Assembly: GCF_002893765.1 (NCBI RefSeq)
Contig: NZ_CP025938.1
Location: forward strand, 1,736,001 to 1,800,000
Origin: Tamlana carrageenivorans
Lineage (GTDB): Bacteria > Bacteroidota > Bacteroidia > Flavobacteriales > Flavobacteriaceae
Reading direction: 5' to 3'
DNA length: 64,000 nt
Below the pieces are notes generated by a model that was not told where the DNA came from, searched no databases, and saw only the letters and a program-made list of their open reading frames with translations. Of this stretch, positions 7,937 to 15,801 are shown piece after piece; the first letter of the stretch is position 1; each line of letters begins with the position of its first letter. Both the position numbers and the translations under genes were made by a program.

Positions 7937-8602
7937 TTATTCTTGTTTTAAAATTGTAATATCATCAAGTAGTCGCTCAATTTCTTCAGGGCTGGTGCCA
8001 TCATAAAACCCTCTAATTTGACGCTTTTTATCGATTAGCATAAAGTTTTCGGTGTGAATCATGTCAAAAGGGCCACCATCGCCGTCTTCTTTTACGGCCA
8101 AATAACTTTTTCTGGCCAATTCGTAAATCTGTTTTTTATCGCCTGTAACTAAATTCCATTTCTTGTCGTTTACGCCTTTTTTAATGGCATATCTTTTTAA
8201 TTGCACAACGGTATCGATTTCTGGAGTAACCGAATGTGAAAGGAGCATAACTTCATCATCATTTAATATGTCTTTTTGAATGCTAGCCATGTTTTTGGTC
8301 ATAATCGGACAAATAGTAGGGCATGTTGTGAAGAAGAAATCGGCAACATAAATTTTGTCTTTGTAGTCTTCCTGGGTAATCGTTTTACCGTTTTGATTCG
8401 TTAGACTAAAATCGGCAATCTTGTGGTATTTCTTTTTGTAATGTAGCGTACTATCAACCAATTCAGGTTGTACCATGGTAGGTTGGTATATAGGCAGCGG
8501 TTGGTATACGTTTAAAGTATTGTATATGATTGAAACAATAATAATGGAAACAATCGTGAAAACAATGGCGAATATTTTGTAATCCTTAAAAAATGATAAC
8601 AT
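7937..8602 (-). CDS. SCO1/SenC family copper-chaperone protein
   Basis: 221 residues from the ATG at 8602; longer in-frame starts are rejected because a TATTTTTG promoter box lies at 8631-8638, inside the longer reading. One N-terminal membrane anchor (FAIVFTIVSIIIVSIIY) is followed by a thioredoxin-like domain with the metal-binding CPTIC motif (CxxxC) and the later conserved His in DMIHTENFMLID. SCO proteins sit on the periplasmic face of the inner membrane and deliver copper to the CuA site of cytochrome oxidase or act as thiol oxidoreductases. No oxidase genes are adjacent. Convergent with the small gene at 7758. Confidence 0.9.
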   Translation of the reverse strand: MLSFFKDYKIFAIVFTIVSIIIVSIIYNTLNVYQPLPIYQPTMVQPELVDSTLHYKKKYHKIADFSLTNQNGKTITQEDYKDKIYVADFFFTTCPTICPIMTKNMASIQKDILNDDEVMLLSHSVTPEIDTVVQLKRYAIKKGVNDKKWNLVTGDKKQIYELARKSYLAVKEDGDGGPFDMIHTENFMLIDKKRQIRGFYDGTSPEEIERLLDDITILKQE

Positions 8603-8630
8603 AAAGATTGTTATGAAAATTAGATGCCTG

Positions 8631-8638
8631 CAAAAATA
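8631..8638 (-). promoter_or_regulatory. Bacteroidota -7 box before the SCO1 gene
   Basis: Reads TATTTTTG on the minus strand, 28 bp before the ATG at 8602. It decides the start choice for the SCO1-like gene. Confidence 0.55.
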
Positions 8639-8765
8639 CGATGATTCTCTTGTGTCTAAAAATATAATAGATAAGAAATGCCTTAGCTTGGTATGGTTTA
8701 CATATAAAATGGTGTTAAATCGTATGGCTTTGTTTATTTGTTTTCCCAAAGTTGGTTTAAAACCT

Positions 8766-8773
8766 TACTTTTG
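8766..8773 (+). promoter_or_regulatory. Bacteroidota -7 box before rseP
   Basis: TACTTTTG matches TAnnTTTG and lies 14 bp before the ATG at 8788, leaving a leader of only a few bases. Confidence 0.55.
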
Positions 8774-8787
8774 CACGATTATAAAAA

Positions 8788-10146
8788 ATGTTAGACTATT
8801 ATATGGATTTTGTTATAAAGATTTCTCAGTTTTTACTAAGCCTTTCGTTGCTCATTATTTTGCACGAATTGGGACATTTTATTCCTGCAAAGCTGTTTAA
8901 AACTCGTGTTGAAAAATTTTATTTGTTTTTTGATGTGAAGTTTTCACTATTCAAAAAGAAAATAGGGGATACGGTTTATGGGATTGGATGGTTGCCTTTA
9001 GGCGGATATGTGAAAATATCGGGAATGATTGACGAGAGTATGGATACCGAGCAAATGGCTAAAGAACCACAACCTTGGGAATTTCGTTCGAAACCAGCTT
9101 GGCAGCGCTTAATTATTATGCTTGGTGGGGTTACGGTTAATTTTTTATTAGCCATTGTAATTTATATAGGTATTAGCTTTTTTTATGGAGATACCTTTTT
9201 ACCTGTTGAAAATATTAATGACGGACTTCTAGTACAAAGCTCTGTGGCTAATAAGGCTGGACTGCATACTGGAGACAAGATTATTGCGGTTGATGGTGAA
9301 AAAATTGAAAAATTCTCAGACATCTCAGAAAAGGTGCTTTTTAGTCATGAGGTTGAAATAGAGCGCGATGGTACACCTTCTACGGTAACCATGCCTGTAG
9401 ACTTTTTATCTCAGTTAATGGATGCTAAGGAAAAAGGTTTTATTAGTTTAAGACAACCTTTTGTGGTGGTGCAAGTATCTGATAGCTCTGCAAATTATTC
9501 GAGCGGCTTAAAAAAAGGCGATATCATTGTAGGTATGAATAATCAACCAACAAAATATGCCGATCAAGTTATGGCGTCATTAGAAACATTGAAGGGGCAA
9601 GGTATTACAGCAACTATAAAACGCAAGGATCAAGAAATTTCTTTACAACTTAAAGTGAGCTCCGAAGGAAAGCTTGGCGTGGTTTTAGGTGCTAGTACAC
9701 CAAAAACTTTAGAGGCTTTAGGATATTATAAGTTTGATGTTAAAGATTATGGTTTCTTCGAGTCTATTCCAGTTGGTGTTACAAAAGCAAAGGATAAAGT
9801 AGTATCTTACTGGGATCAGTTAGGAGCTATTTTTTCACCTAGTACAGGTGCTTATAAAGGTGTAGGTGGATTTAAGGCTATTTACGATATATTTCCTAGC
9901 ACTTGGAGTTGGGAGTACTTTTGGAGCATTACGGCCTTTTTATCTATTATGCTTGGTGTTTTAAATTTATTACCGATTCCTGCTTTAGACGGCGGACATG
10001 TAATGTTTTTACTATATGAAATGATCTCTGGAAGAAAGCCTGGCGATAAATTTATGGAGTATGCACAGATGGTTGGATTCTTCCTTTTAATTGCTTTAGT
10101 GCTTTTTGCAAACGGTAATGATATTTATAAAGCATTATTTGAATAA
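8788..10146 (+). CDS. rseP: RIP metalloprotease RseP (site-2 protease, M50)
   Basis: 452 residues. HELGH at 26-30 in the first membrane helix is the zinc/catalytic motif, and the third ligand lies in LLPIPALDGGH near 390. Two PDZ-like segments (about 140-190 and 215-290) sit between the membrane helices. Enzymes of this family cut membrane-embedded substrates such as anti-sigma factors or leftover signal peptides in the inner membrane. It is transcribed alone here, without the dxr partner often found upstream. Confidence 0.95.
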   Translation: MLDYYMDFVIKISQFLLSLSLLIILHELGHFIPAKLFKTRVEKFYLFFDVKFSLFKKKIGDTVYGIGWLPLGGYVKISGMIDESMDTEQMAKEPQPWEFRSKPAWQRLIIMLGGVTVNFLLAIVIYIGISFFYGDTFLPVENINDGLLVQSSVANKAGLHTGDKIIAVDGEKIEKFSDISEKVLFSHEVEIERDGTPSTVTMPVDFLSQLMDAKEKGFISLRQPFVVVQVSDSSANYSSGLKKGDIIVGMNNQPTKYADQVMASLETLKGQGITATIKRKDQEISLQLKVSSEGKLGVVLGASTPKTLEALGYYKFDVKDYGFFESIPVGVTKAKDKVVSYWDQLGAIFSPSTGAYKGVGGFKAIYDIFPSTWSWEYFWSITAFLSIMLGVLNLLPIPALDGGHVMFLLYEMISGRKPGDKFMEYAQMVGFFLLIALVLFANGNDIYKALFE

Positions 10147-10164
10147 AATTTTTTTAAAAAATGT

Positions 10165-10194
10165 TTGCAGATACTAAAAAAGCTTTTATATTTG
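10165..10194 (+). promoter_or_regulatory. Canonical Bacteroidota promoter of tRNA-Asn
   Basis: TTG (10165-10167), exactly 19 bp, then TATATTTG (10187-10194): a full match to TTG-N19-TAnnTTTG. It ends 25 bp before the tRNA. Confidence 0.85.
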
Positions 10195-10219
10195 CACTCG
10201 CTAAGCAAAACAGCAACAC

Positions 10220-10293
10220 TCCTTCTTAGCTCAGTTGGTTAGAGCATCTGACTGTTAATCAGAGGGTCCTTGGTTCGAGCCCAAGAGAAGGAG
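10220..10293 (+). tRNA. tRNA-Asn (GTT)
   Basis: 74 nt cloverleaf. The acceptor stem TCCTTCT/AGAAGGA is perfect, the D arm starts TAGCTCAGTTGG, and the anticodon loop CTGTTAA with stem TCTGA/TCAGA gives anticodon GTT (Asn). The T arm is CTTGG-TTCGAGC-CCAAG and the discriminator is G. CCA is not encoded. Confidence 0.97.
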
Positions 10294-10300
10294 CAACAAA

Positions 10301-10328
10301 AACCCGATACGAAAGTATTGGGTTTTTT
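10301..10328 (+). terminator. Intrinsic terminator after tRNA-Asn
   Basis: AACCCGATAC-GAAA-GTATTGGGTT followed by a T tract, directly after the tRNA. Confidence 0.85.
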
Positions 10329-10454
10329 TGTGGATTAAATTGGGCGAGAAGTTTGTGTTGAGCGAAGCCGAAGTGAGGGATCAAGGATCAGTCCTAAAAG
10401 TTGGGGACTAGGCATAAATTTGGGATCAAGAGCAAAAGTTGGGGGATTTTAGAA

Positions 10455-11447
10455 TTAAGCAAAAATAGTAGTTAATCTATAGAGGAAGAATTTTACGTTT
10501 CTTACGCCTCTGAACTGTGCTCTAAAAGCCTTAATTTTAGCATTGAAAGCTTCTGCTGAAGCGTTGGTACTTCTATTATCAAAATAGTTTAGAATGTTTT
10601 GATAGTGAACAGACATGGTTCTGGATATAGTATTAAAGCTTTTAAAGGCTGCTTGTCTAACTTTTTCATCCCATTTAGCTAATCGTGTTAGTGCGGAAGT
10701 TTTATCCTGAGTATTGTTAAAAATCCAAGATAAGTTCTGGCATAGTTTGTATGCTTTTTCTATATCAGGATAGTGTTTAAATAGTATCACTGATCTTTTA
10801 GCTTGGTTTTCAGTCCACTTATTGCTTGGCTTATAGAGTAAATATCTTCCTCTTGCCAGTAGTTGTTTTAATGTATCTCCGTTTGGAAGTATTTCAGGTG
10901 TGTATTTTAAAGATTTACTTCTAGCGTCTTCTATGGCATCATTTTCAAAATCGATGGCTTCCCACCTGTGTTTTATTCTTATTTCTTGCAAAGCGTCCAA
11001 TGCTAATTTCTGCACATGAAAACGGTCTATAACTAAGCAGGCATTGGGGAATGATTTTTTAACAATGAGTCCCATGTTTCCTGCCATATCCAGAGTCACT
11101 TCTTTAACTTTATTTCTTTGTTTTAAAGGAATTTCATGAAGTATTTTTATCACTGTTTCAGCTTTAGTTCCTTTAACTATAGCTACTATAGAGCCTTTCT
11201 TTCCTTTGGCATCTTTATTGGTTAAGATGGTGTAGAGTTCGCCATTGCAAAAAGCGGTTTCGTCAAGCGATAGGTAGCTTCCTAGATTCTCAGGGTACAA
11301 TAGCCAATCTTTTGCATGGGCTTTTTGATCCCAAGATTTAAAATCACTTAAGTGATCTTTGTACTGGCGTTGCAGTTTCTTGCCGTTAACACCGTAGAAA
11401 AATCCAATGGTGTGGCAATCCGTAGCTTTAGTATGGACTAATTTCTT
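10455..11447 (-). CDS. ISAon1-type transposase, catalytic ORF
   Basis: The open frame runs from just after a TAA at 11448-11450 to the stop at 10455 (330 codons). Coding clearly begins upstream of the first usable start codon (TTG at 11300), since KATDCHTIGFFYGVNGKKLQ precedes it in frame. A DDE catalytic core is visible: SLDETAF, VTLDMAGNMG, VIDRFHVQKL and the final acidic NASAEAFNAKIK. The N-terminal-region ORF overlaps it in another frame (+1/-2), so expression probably needs frameshifting near the TTTTTTAAAAG run at the end of that ORF. A -1 slip would hit a TAG at once. The ISAon1/ISL3 naming is from memory of the paired-ORF layout. Confidence 0.8.
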   Translation of the reverse strand, partial: KKLVHTKATDCHTIGFFYGVNGKKLQRQYKDHLSDFKSWDQKAHAKDWLLYPENLGSYLSLDETAFCNGELYTILTNKDAKGKKGSIVAIVKGTKAETVIKILHEIPLKQRNKVKEVTLDMAGNMGLIVKKSFPNACLVIDRFHVQKLALDALQEIRIKHRWEAIDFENDAIEDARSKSLKYTPEILPNGDTLKQLLARGRYLLYKPSNKWTENQAKRSVILFKHYPDIEKAYKLCQNLSWIFNNTQDKTSALTRLAKWDEKVRQAAFKSFNTISRTMSVHYQNILNYFDNRSTNASAEAFNAKIKAFRAQFRGVRNVKFFLYRLTTIFA

Positions 11448-11787
11448 TTAAAAAATCAGCAAACTCGGCGGTCATCCGTGTTCCCTGTGCTACTAAATTC
11501 CAATCTCTATGAACCACTTCATTGGTTTGCTTATTCAGCCATCTGCGGCGTTTTATATGAAGGTAAACATTTTTACCTCGTATAGGGAAGTCTTGAACGG
11601 TAGCCTCAGAAAAGAAGCCTTTGGAATGAAGTTTAGTTCCATTAAATTCTTCGGGAATCGTGTTTAGTTCTGTAAAATAAAAATGTAGTGCTTCTCCTTT
11701 AATTTCGTGCTTGTCCAAATCAAAATACTTCATAAGTATTTCTGGAAGTAATAAATTGGCTATGGCTAATAATGAATCTGATGACAT
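11428..11787 (-). CDS. ISAon1-type transposon N-terminal-region protein
   Basis: 119 residues, MSSDSLLAIANLLLPEILMK through a KSKGFFSEATVQDFPIRGK-like central segment (LHSKGFFSEATVQDFPIRG) to DFLKEISPY. It represents the DNA-binding N-terminal portion of the transposase, encoded as a separate ORF. Its 3' end overlaps the catalytic ORF in a different frame. Confidence 0.75.
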   Translation of the reverse strand: MSSDSLLAIANLLLPEILMKYFDLDKHEIKGEALHFYFTELNTIPEEFNGTKLHSKGFFSEATVQDFPIRGKNVYLHIKRRRWLNKQTNEVVHRDWNLVAQGTRMTAEFADFLKEISPY

Positions 11788-11848
11788 TAAAAATTTTTAT
11801 TCAAAGATCTTCTTTTTTTAAATACTCCCCAACTTTTGTGCTTGATCC

Positions 11849-12003
11849 AAGAATTTTACGTTTCTCACGCCTCTGAACTGTGTTCTAAAAGCCTTAATTT
11901 TAGCATTGAAAGCTTCTGCTGAAGCGTTGGTACTTCTGTTGTCAAAATAGTTTAGAATGTTCTGATAGTGAATAGACATAGTTCTGGATATAGTATTAAA
12001 GCT
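11849..12003 (-). pseudogene. Fragment of a second ISAon1-type transposase
   Basis: The plus-strand sequence from AAGAATTTTACGTTTCTCAC to GATATAGTATTAAAGCT matches 10488-10642 of the complete element at roughly 95% by eye. It corresponds to the region around the last catalytic acid (NASAEAFNAKIKAF). The 3' tail and the rest of the gene are missing, and at 12003 the similarity stops abruptly. A relic of an older copy lying against the intact one. Confidence 0.85.
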
Positions 12004-12094
12004 GAGTAGTTACTTACATGGGGTGATAAACATTACAGAGCAAAAACCAAATAATATATGAGTAGGGTATATAGGATTCCTTAAATCATATAAA

Positions 12095-12127
12095 CCAAAA
12101 AGACTTTATCTAGTAAAGTCTTTTTGG
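12095..12127. terminator. Bidirectional intrinsic terminator
   Basis: CCAAAAAGACTTTA-tctag-TAAAGTCTTTTTGG, a perfect 14-bp stem. It probably ends the PID-CTERM gene on the minus strand, whose stop lies 26 bp away. Confidence 0.8.
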
Positions 12128-12152
12128 TAATGGAATTTAAATATTTATAGCG

Positions 12153-12581
12153 TTAAATTTTGTTATTTTTTTCTTTATGTATTTTTTTAATGCCAAGAGC
12201 TATTGCACCTAAAGCCAAAAGGCTTAAGCCGCCATCTATAGGGACACTAGGTGTAGAATCTGGGTCGCAATCATGCGGGTTTCTTCTGTTTTTACGTCCT
12301 TTTTTGTCATTGTCTTCGTTTTTTGGTTTTCTTCGCTTGTCAAACCTATTGCTTTTTTCAGAGTCTTGAGGTTGTCTTTTGCTCCATAAATCGTTGTTTC
12401 TATCTCCAACTACAGTAGTTAATAGTATGGTATATATTTTTAAACTTAACACACTTAAATCAGCTTCCGAAAAGGATGAACTCACTGTTGTTGAGGCATG
12501 TGTTTTTGATGAAATGAAAAAAACAAGCACTATCGCAAACACATTAATGAGCCCAAAAACTGATTTTTTTTTGTTTTTCAT
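12153..12581 (-). CDS. PID-CTERM-type protein (Lys/Arg/Asn-rich, sorting-signal tail)
   Basis: 142 residues in four parts. There is an N-terminal signal sequence (SVFGLINVFAIVLVFFISS, cleaved near HAS), then a Ser/Thr region (about 30-60), then a very charged low-complexity stretch (about 62-108, NRFDKRRKPKNEDNDKKGRK). The C-terminal tail is VPIDGGLSLLALGAIALGIK followed by KIHKEK. This tail has the tripartite form of a sorting signal: a short P-I-D-G-G motif, a hydrophobic helix and a basic end. It matches what I remember as the PID-CTERM domain of Bacteroidota. The processing enzyme is unknown and no candidate lies nearby. The gene is sandwiched between two insertion sequences and ends at a perfect terminator. 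Confidence 0.7.
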   Translation of the reverse strand: MKNKKKSVFGLINVFAIVLVFFISSKTHASTTVSSSFSEADLSVLSLKIYTILLTTVVGDRNNDLWSKRQPQDSEKSNRFDKRRKPKNEDNDKKGRKNRRNPHDCDPDSTPSVPIDGGLSLLALGAIALGIKKIHKEKNNKI

Positions 12582-12757
12582 CTTGTTAATGTTTAATATT
12601 TATAATAGTGTACATAAAAGTAACCAGGAATTTAATTCAGAAACTTTTTCGACTCCATTTTTCGATATATCGTGCTTTTTTTACTTTGAAACACAATCTT
12701 ATGTTAATTTTATCGATGAACGTAAACAATTAATAATTAGGCGATTGCAATGTTTTT

Positions 12758-12907
12758 GGCTAACACGGTTCGATTTGTGCCAGTGATTTCGGAGTTACTG
12801 TGCCGTTGATTTCGGTTTAAATTGTGCCACACGGAAATTGAGTTAGCTAAAAACGGTTTGATTTGTGCCAATGTTTCCGTTTCGATTTGTGCCACTTTAA
12901 GAGATCA
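12758..12907. repeat. Left-end repeat array of the IS21-type element
   Basis: Four related blocks built on GATTTGTGCCA or AATTGTGCCA occur at about 12768-12782, 12815-12830, 12858-12871 and 12881-12897. The first and third extend to longer similar blocks (GCTAACACGGTTCGATTTGT versus GCTAAAAACGGTTTGATTTG). Such multiple terminal repeats are the transposase-binding sites known for IS21 ends. Confidence 0.65.
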
Positions 12908-12937
12908 AGTAATTACCTTATTGCTCTAAAAAGCGAT

Positions 12938-14491
12938 ATGGCCAACACACTTGATCCAATGGACCTAAAACAAATTATCAACTTAAAACAAGATGGTTAT
13001 AGTAACCGTCAAATTGGAGCCACACTTGGCATTTGCCGCAACACTATAAATAGCTATATACACCTATTTAAAGGTAGTGGTTATAGTTTTAAGGAGTTAT
13101 TAAAGCTAGACAACCACACCCTAGAAAAGCTCTTTACATCTCATACAACCATAAATAACAAACGCTATGATGAATTGATGTTTTATTTTGAAAGTATTAA
13201 TAAGGCTCGGAACCACCCAGGATTTACTTTTTTGTACCACTACACAGAATATAGTCAAAAGGTTAAAGACCCTTATAGTTACACTCAATTCATGGAGCAT
13301 TACCATCGTAAATATGCCAAGATCAAGGGGTCTATGAAACTTGAACACGAGGCAGGGAAAGAGATGTTCGTGGACTTTGCTGGAAAAAAACTTCAGATAG
13401 TAGACAAAATCACAGGCGAGATACTTCCAGTAGAGGTCTTTGTTGCCATGCTCCCTAACAGTCAGTATACCTATGTTGAGGCTTGTATGAGCCAAAAGCG
13501 TGAAGATTTTATAAGTTGTTGCGAAAACGCCCTTCATTTCTACGGGGGAGTACCCAAGGCCATCGTATCAGACAATCTAAAATCAGCCGTTACCAGATCT
13601 AGTAGATACGAAGCTCAGGTTAACCGTAGTTTTAAAGACTTTGCCCGCCATTACAACTGCGTGGTCAATCCAACGCGTAGTTACTCCCCTCAAGATAAAG
13701 CGCTGGTGGAAAACGCGGTGCATCTAGCTTATCAACGGATTTATTATCCCCTTCGGGAAATGACCTTTTTTTCTTTAGCAGATCTAAACAAAGAGATAAA
13801 ACTTCTGCTAGAGTGCTACAACAACCTATTATTCCAACGCAAAGAAGCTAGTCGTCTGGAGCTCTTCCAAAGCGTCGAACGAGAGTATCTAAAACCCTTA
13901 AGCAGTACACGCTACGAGATAAAAGAATATAGAAGAGCTAAGGTTCAGAAAATAGGCTATATCTATTTTTCACCAGATAAGACTTACTACAGCGTTCCAT
14001 ATCGTTACATTGGCAAGGAAACCACGCTACACTATACCAAAGGCATGGTAGAGGTGTATTATAATCAACAGCGCATAGCTATACACCAACGTAGCGGTTC
14101 CAAAGGCGCATACATAACCAACAAGGATCACCTTAGTAGTTCTCATAAACAATACAGCCAGTGGAGTCCGCAATACTTTAAGAACAAGGCAGCTGTCCAT
14201 GGTAGTTATGTTGCAGCATGTGTCGAGCGGATTATTGCTGCGTTGGATTATCCTGAAACAGGGTATAAAAGAGCTATGGGCGTTATACAACTCCATAAGT
14301 CTTATGGCTCCCAAAGGTTAGATAATGCTTGCAAAAGAGCCATACAGGCTGATGCTGTAAGCTACAACAGGATAACCAACATACTGAAGAATAATCTAGA
14401 TCAAAGCTCCTTATTCCTACAAGAAGAAACAGACCGAGGTTCTCATATCCCCAAGCATGCGAACATCCGTGGGGCATCCAATTATAAGTAA
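12938..14491 (+). CDS. istA: IS21-family transposase IstA
   Basis: 517 residues from the ATG at 12938 (an upstream TTG reading would start inside the terminal repeats). An N-terminal helix-turn-helix (QDGYSNRQIGATLGICRNTI) is followed by the rve-type DDE core with MFVDFAGKK, IVSDNLKSAV and PQDKALVENAV. A C-terminal domain contacts DNA and IstB. Length is typical. Translation is probably coupled with istB, whose start lies 38 bp after the istA stop. Confidence 0.92.
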   Translation: MANTLDPMDLKQIINLKQDGYSNRQIGATLGICRNTINSYIHLFKGSGYSFKELLKLDNHTLEKLFTSHTTINNKRYDELMFYFESINKARNHPGFTFLYHYTEYSQKVKDPYSYTQFMEHYHRKYAKIKGSMKLEHEAGKEMFVDFAGKKLQIVDKITGEILPVEVFVAMLPNSQYTYVEACMSQKREDFISCCENALHFYGGVPKAIVSDNLKSAVTRSSRYEAQVNRSFKDFARHYNCVVNPTRSYSPQDKALVENAVHLAYQRIYYPLREMTFFSLADLNKEIKLLLECYNNLLFQRKEASRLELFQSVEREYLKPLSSTRYEIKEYRRAKVQKIGYIYFSPDKTYYSVPYRYIGKETTLHYTKGMVEVYYNQQRIAIHQRSGSKGAYITNKDHLSSSHKQYSQWSPQYFKNKAAVHGSYVAACVERIIAALDYPETGYKRAMGVIQLHKSYGSQRLDNACKRAIQADAVSYNRITNILKNNLDQSSLFLQEETDRGSHIPKHANIRGASNYK

Positions 14492-14528
14492 AAACAACAC
14501 GAAAAAATCACTTAAATTTTATACATAT

Positions 14529-15269
14529 ATGAATACAAATCACACCATCGAAAAACTCAGAAAAATGAGATTAACAGCTATGGCTGAACTCCATCACAAC
14601 CACCTTAGTGATAACCGAATAGAGTGTCTTACGCCAGATCAATATCTAGCATTGCTTACCGATCACCAATGGGAAGACCTTCAGAATAGAAAGATAAAAA
14701 GGCTTACAACGCAAGCAGCCTTTAAGCAGGGAGCTACACTTACAGATATTAATTACCTGCACAACAGAAGCTTGGACAGAAATATGTTCGAGCGTTTGGC
14801 TACTCTAGATTTTGTACAAAAAAAGGAAAACTTGATTATCACAGGATCCTCTGGAGTGGGTAAAAGTTATATAGCTCAGGCATTGGGACATCAAGCTTGT
14901 ATGATGAATAAAAGAACCCTATACACAAATACTGCTAGACTGATGAAACGATTAAAACTAAGTAAAGTAGATGGCACTTACCTTAAAGAACTTGCAAAAC
15001 TATTAAAAGTAGATCTGCTTATCCTTGATGATTTTGGTTTACAGAGCTTCGACAATCAGAACAGAGAGGCGCTTATGGACATAATCGATGAAAGACATGA
15101 TAAAAAAGCAACGATTGTAGCTTCACAAATACCTGTATCCGCTTGGTACGATATTATCGGCGAAAGCACTATCGCTGATGCGATACTAGATCGTATTGTA
15201 AATTCATCGCATAGGATAAACCTTACTGGAGAATCCTTGAGAAAAGGTAAGTTGAAAGAACAGTATTAA
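14529..15269 (+). CDS. istB: IS21-family helper ATPase IstB
   Basis: 246 residues from ATG 14529 (MNTNHTIEKLRKMRL); an upstream in-frame start overlapping istA is less likely. An AAA+ ATPase of the DnaC/IstB type: Walker A GSSGVGKSYIAQA, Walker B LLILDDFG, and sensor and arginine-finger region near the end (AILDRIVNSSHRI). It assembles on target DNA and recruits the IstA transpososome. Confidence 0.93.
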   Translation: MNTNHTIEKLRKMRLTAMAELHHNHLSDNRIECLTPDQYLALLTDHQWEDLQNRKIKRLTTQAAFKQGATLTDINYLHNRSLDRNMFERLATLDFVQKKENLIITGSSGVGKSYIAQALGHQACMMNKRTLYTNTARLMKRLKLSKVDGTYLKELAKLLKVDLLILDDFGLQSFDNQNREALMDIIDERHDKKATIVASQIPVSAWYDIIGESTIADAILDRIVNSSHRINLTGESLRKGKLKEQY

Positions 15270-15393
15270 TTAAATTTAACTATTATTGTATGATCTCTTA
15301 AAGTGGCACGGTTTGACCGAAATACGTGGCATGGTCACTCCGAAATAGCCATTTTTTGTTAATTTTAAATAAAAACCAGACAAACGGTTGTTT

Positions 15394-15744
15394 TTAAAGT
15401 GGTAAGGACTTTATTTCTGCTATTGTTTTCTTTGAATTTCCAATAAAAATAGAATCATCAATAATAATTACAGGACGGCTTAAAAAAGTATAATGTTCTA
15501 AAAGGTAGTATTTCAAGTCGCGTTCTGTTAGATTTTGGTTTTTTAAATCCATTTCTTTGTAAAGCTTTGCTCTTTTACTAAATAAAGCTTCGTAACTTCC
15601 AGAAAGCGTTTTCATTTGGTCTAATTGATCAACAGTTAAGGGTTCGGTTTTTATGTCTTGCAGAACGAATTCAGAAGATAAGTTTAGCTCTTTTAATATG
15701 CGTGAACAGGTACTACAAGTCTTTAGATAATATACTTTTTTCAT
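15394..15744 (-). CDS. ArsC/Spx-like thioredoxin-fold protein
   Basis: 116 residues, the family length. The N-terminus MKKVYYLKTCSTCSRILKEL holds a CxxC motif (C10, C13). The C-terminal half, YYLLEHYTFLSRPVIIIDDS, carries the arginine and cis-proline (RP) typical of the ArsC/YffB/Spx group. It could be an arsenate reductase-like or disulfide-handling cytosolic protein. No ars genes are near, so arsenic resistance is not supported by context. Confidence 0.82.
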   Translation of the reverse strand: MKKVYYLKTCSTCSRILKELNLSSEFVLQDIKTEPLTVDQLDQMKTLSGSYEALFSKRAKLYKEMDLKNQNLTERDLKYYLLEHYTFLSRPVIIIDDSIFIGNSKKTIAEIKSLPL

Positions 15745-15801
15745 AAATTAAGATTTTTGGTAAAACAAATTAAAAGTATATTTATAGAAAAATAAATTAA
15801 A

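Larger units (their letters stand above)
10423..11848. mobile_element. ISAon1-type insertion sequence (ISL3-like DDE transposase)
   Basis: About 1.43 kb bounded by inverted repeats: left GGATCAAGAGCAAAAGTTGG (10423-10442) and, on the opposite strand at the right (11824-11848), GGATCAAGCACAAAAGTTGG. It carries an N-terminal-region ORF and a transposase ORF in a different frame. A degraded extra copy of the left end (CTAAAAGTTGGGGAC, about 10394-10408) lies just outside. The right end abuts a fragment of a second copy, so no clean target duplication can be read. Confidence 0.75.
12784..15348. mobile_element. IS21-family insertion sequence, apparently complete
   Basis: About 2.56 kb holding istA and istB. 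The inverted ends align over about 45 bp: left from ATTTCGGAGTTACTGTGCCG (12786) and right, on the other strand, from ATTTCGGAGTGACCATGCCA (15346). The inner repeat GTGCCACTTTAAGAGATCA is mirrored at 15291-15309. Exact tips are uncertain by a few bases, and repeat-like sequence extends a further ~25 bp on the left. I cannot identify a convincing short target duplication. Confidence 0.8.

Noticed and set aside
12379..12786. 135-codon plus-strand frame over the PID-CTERM gene
   Set aside because: Runs antisense through a gene with signal peptide and sorting tail, and extends into the IS21 left end.
13121..13537. 138-codon frame antisense to istA
   Set aside because: Antisense to a conserved transposase core; no independent signals.
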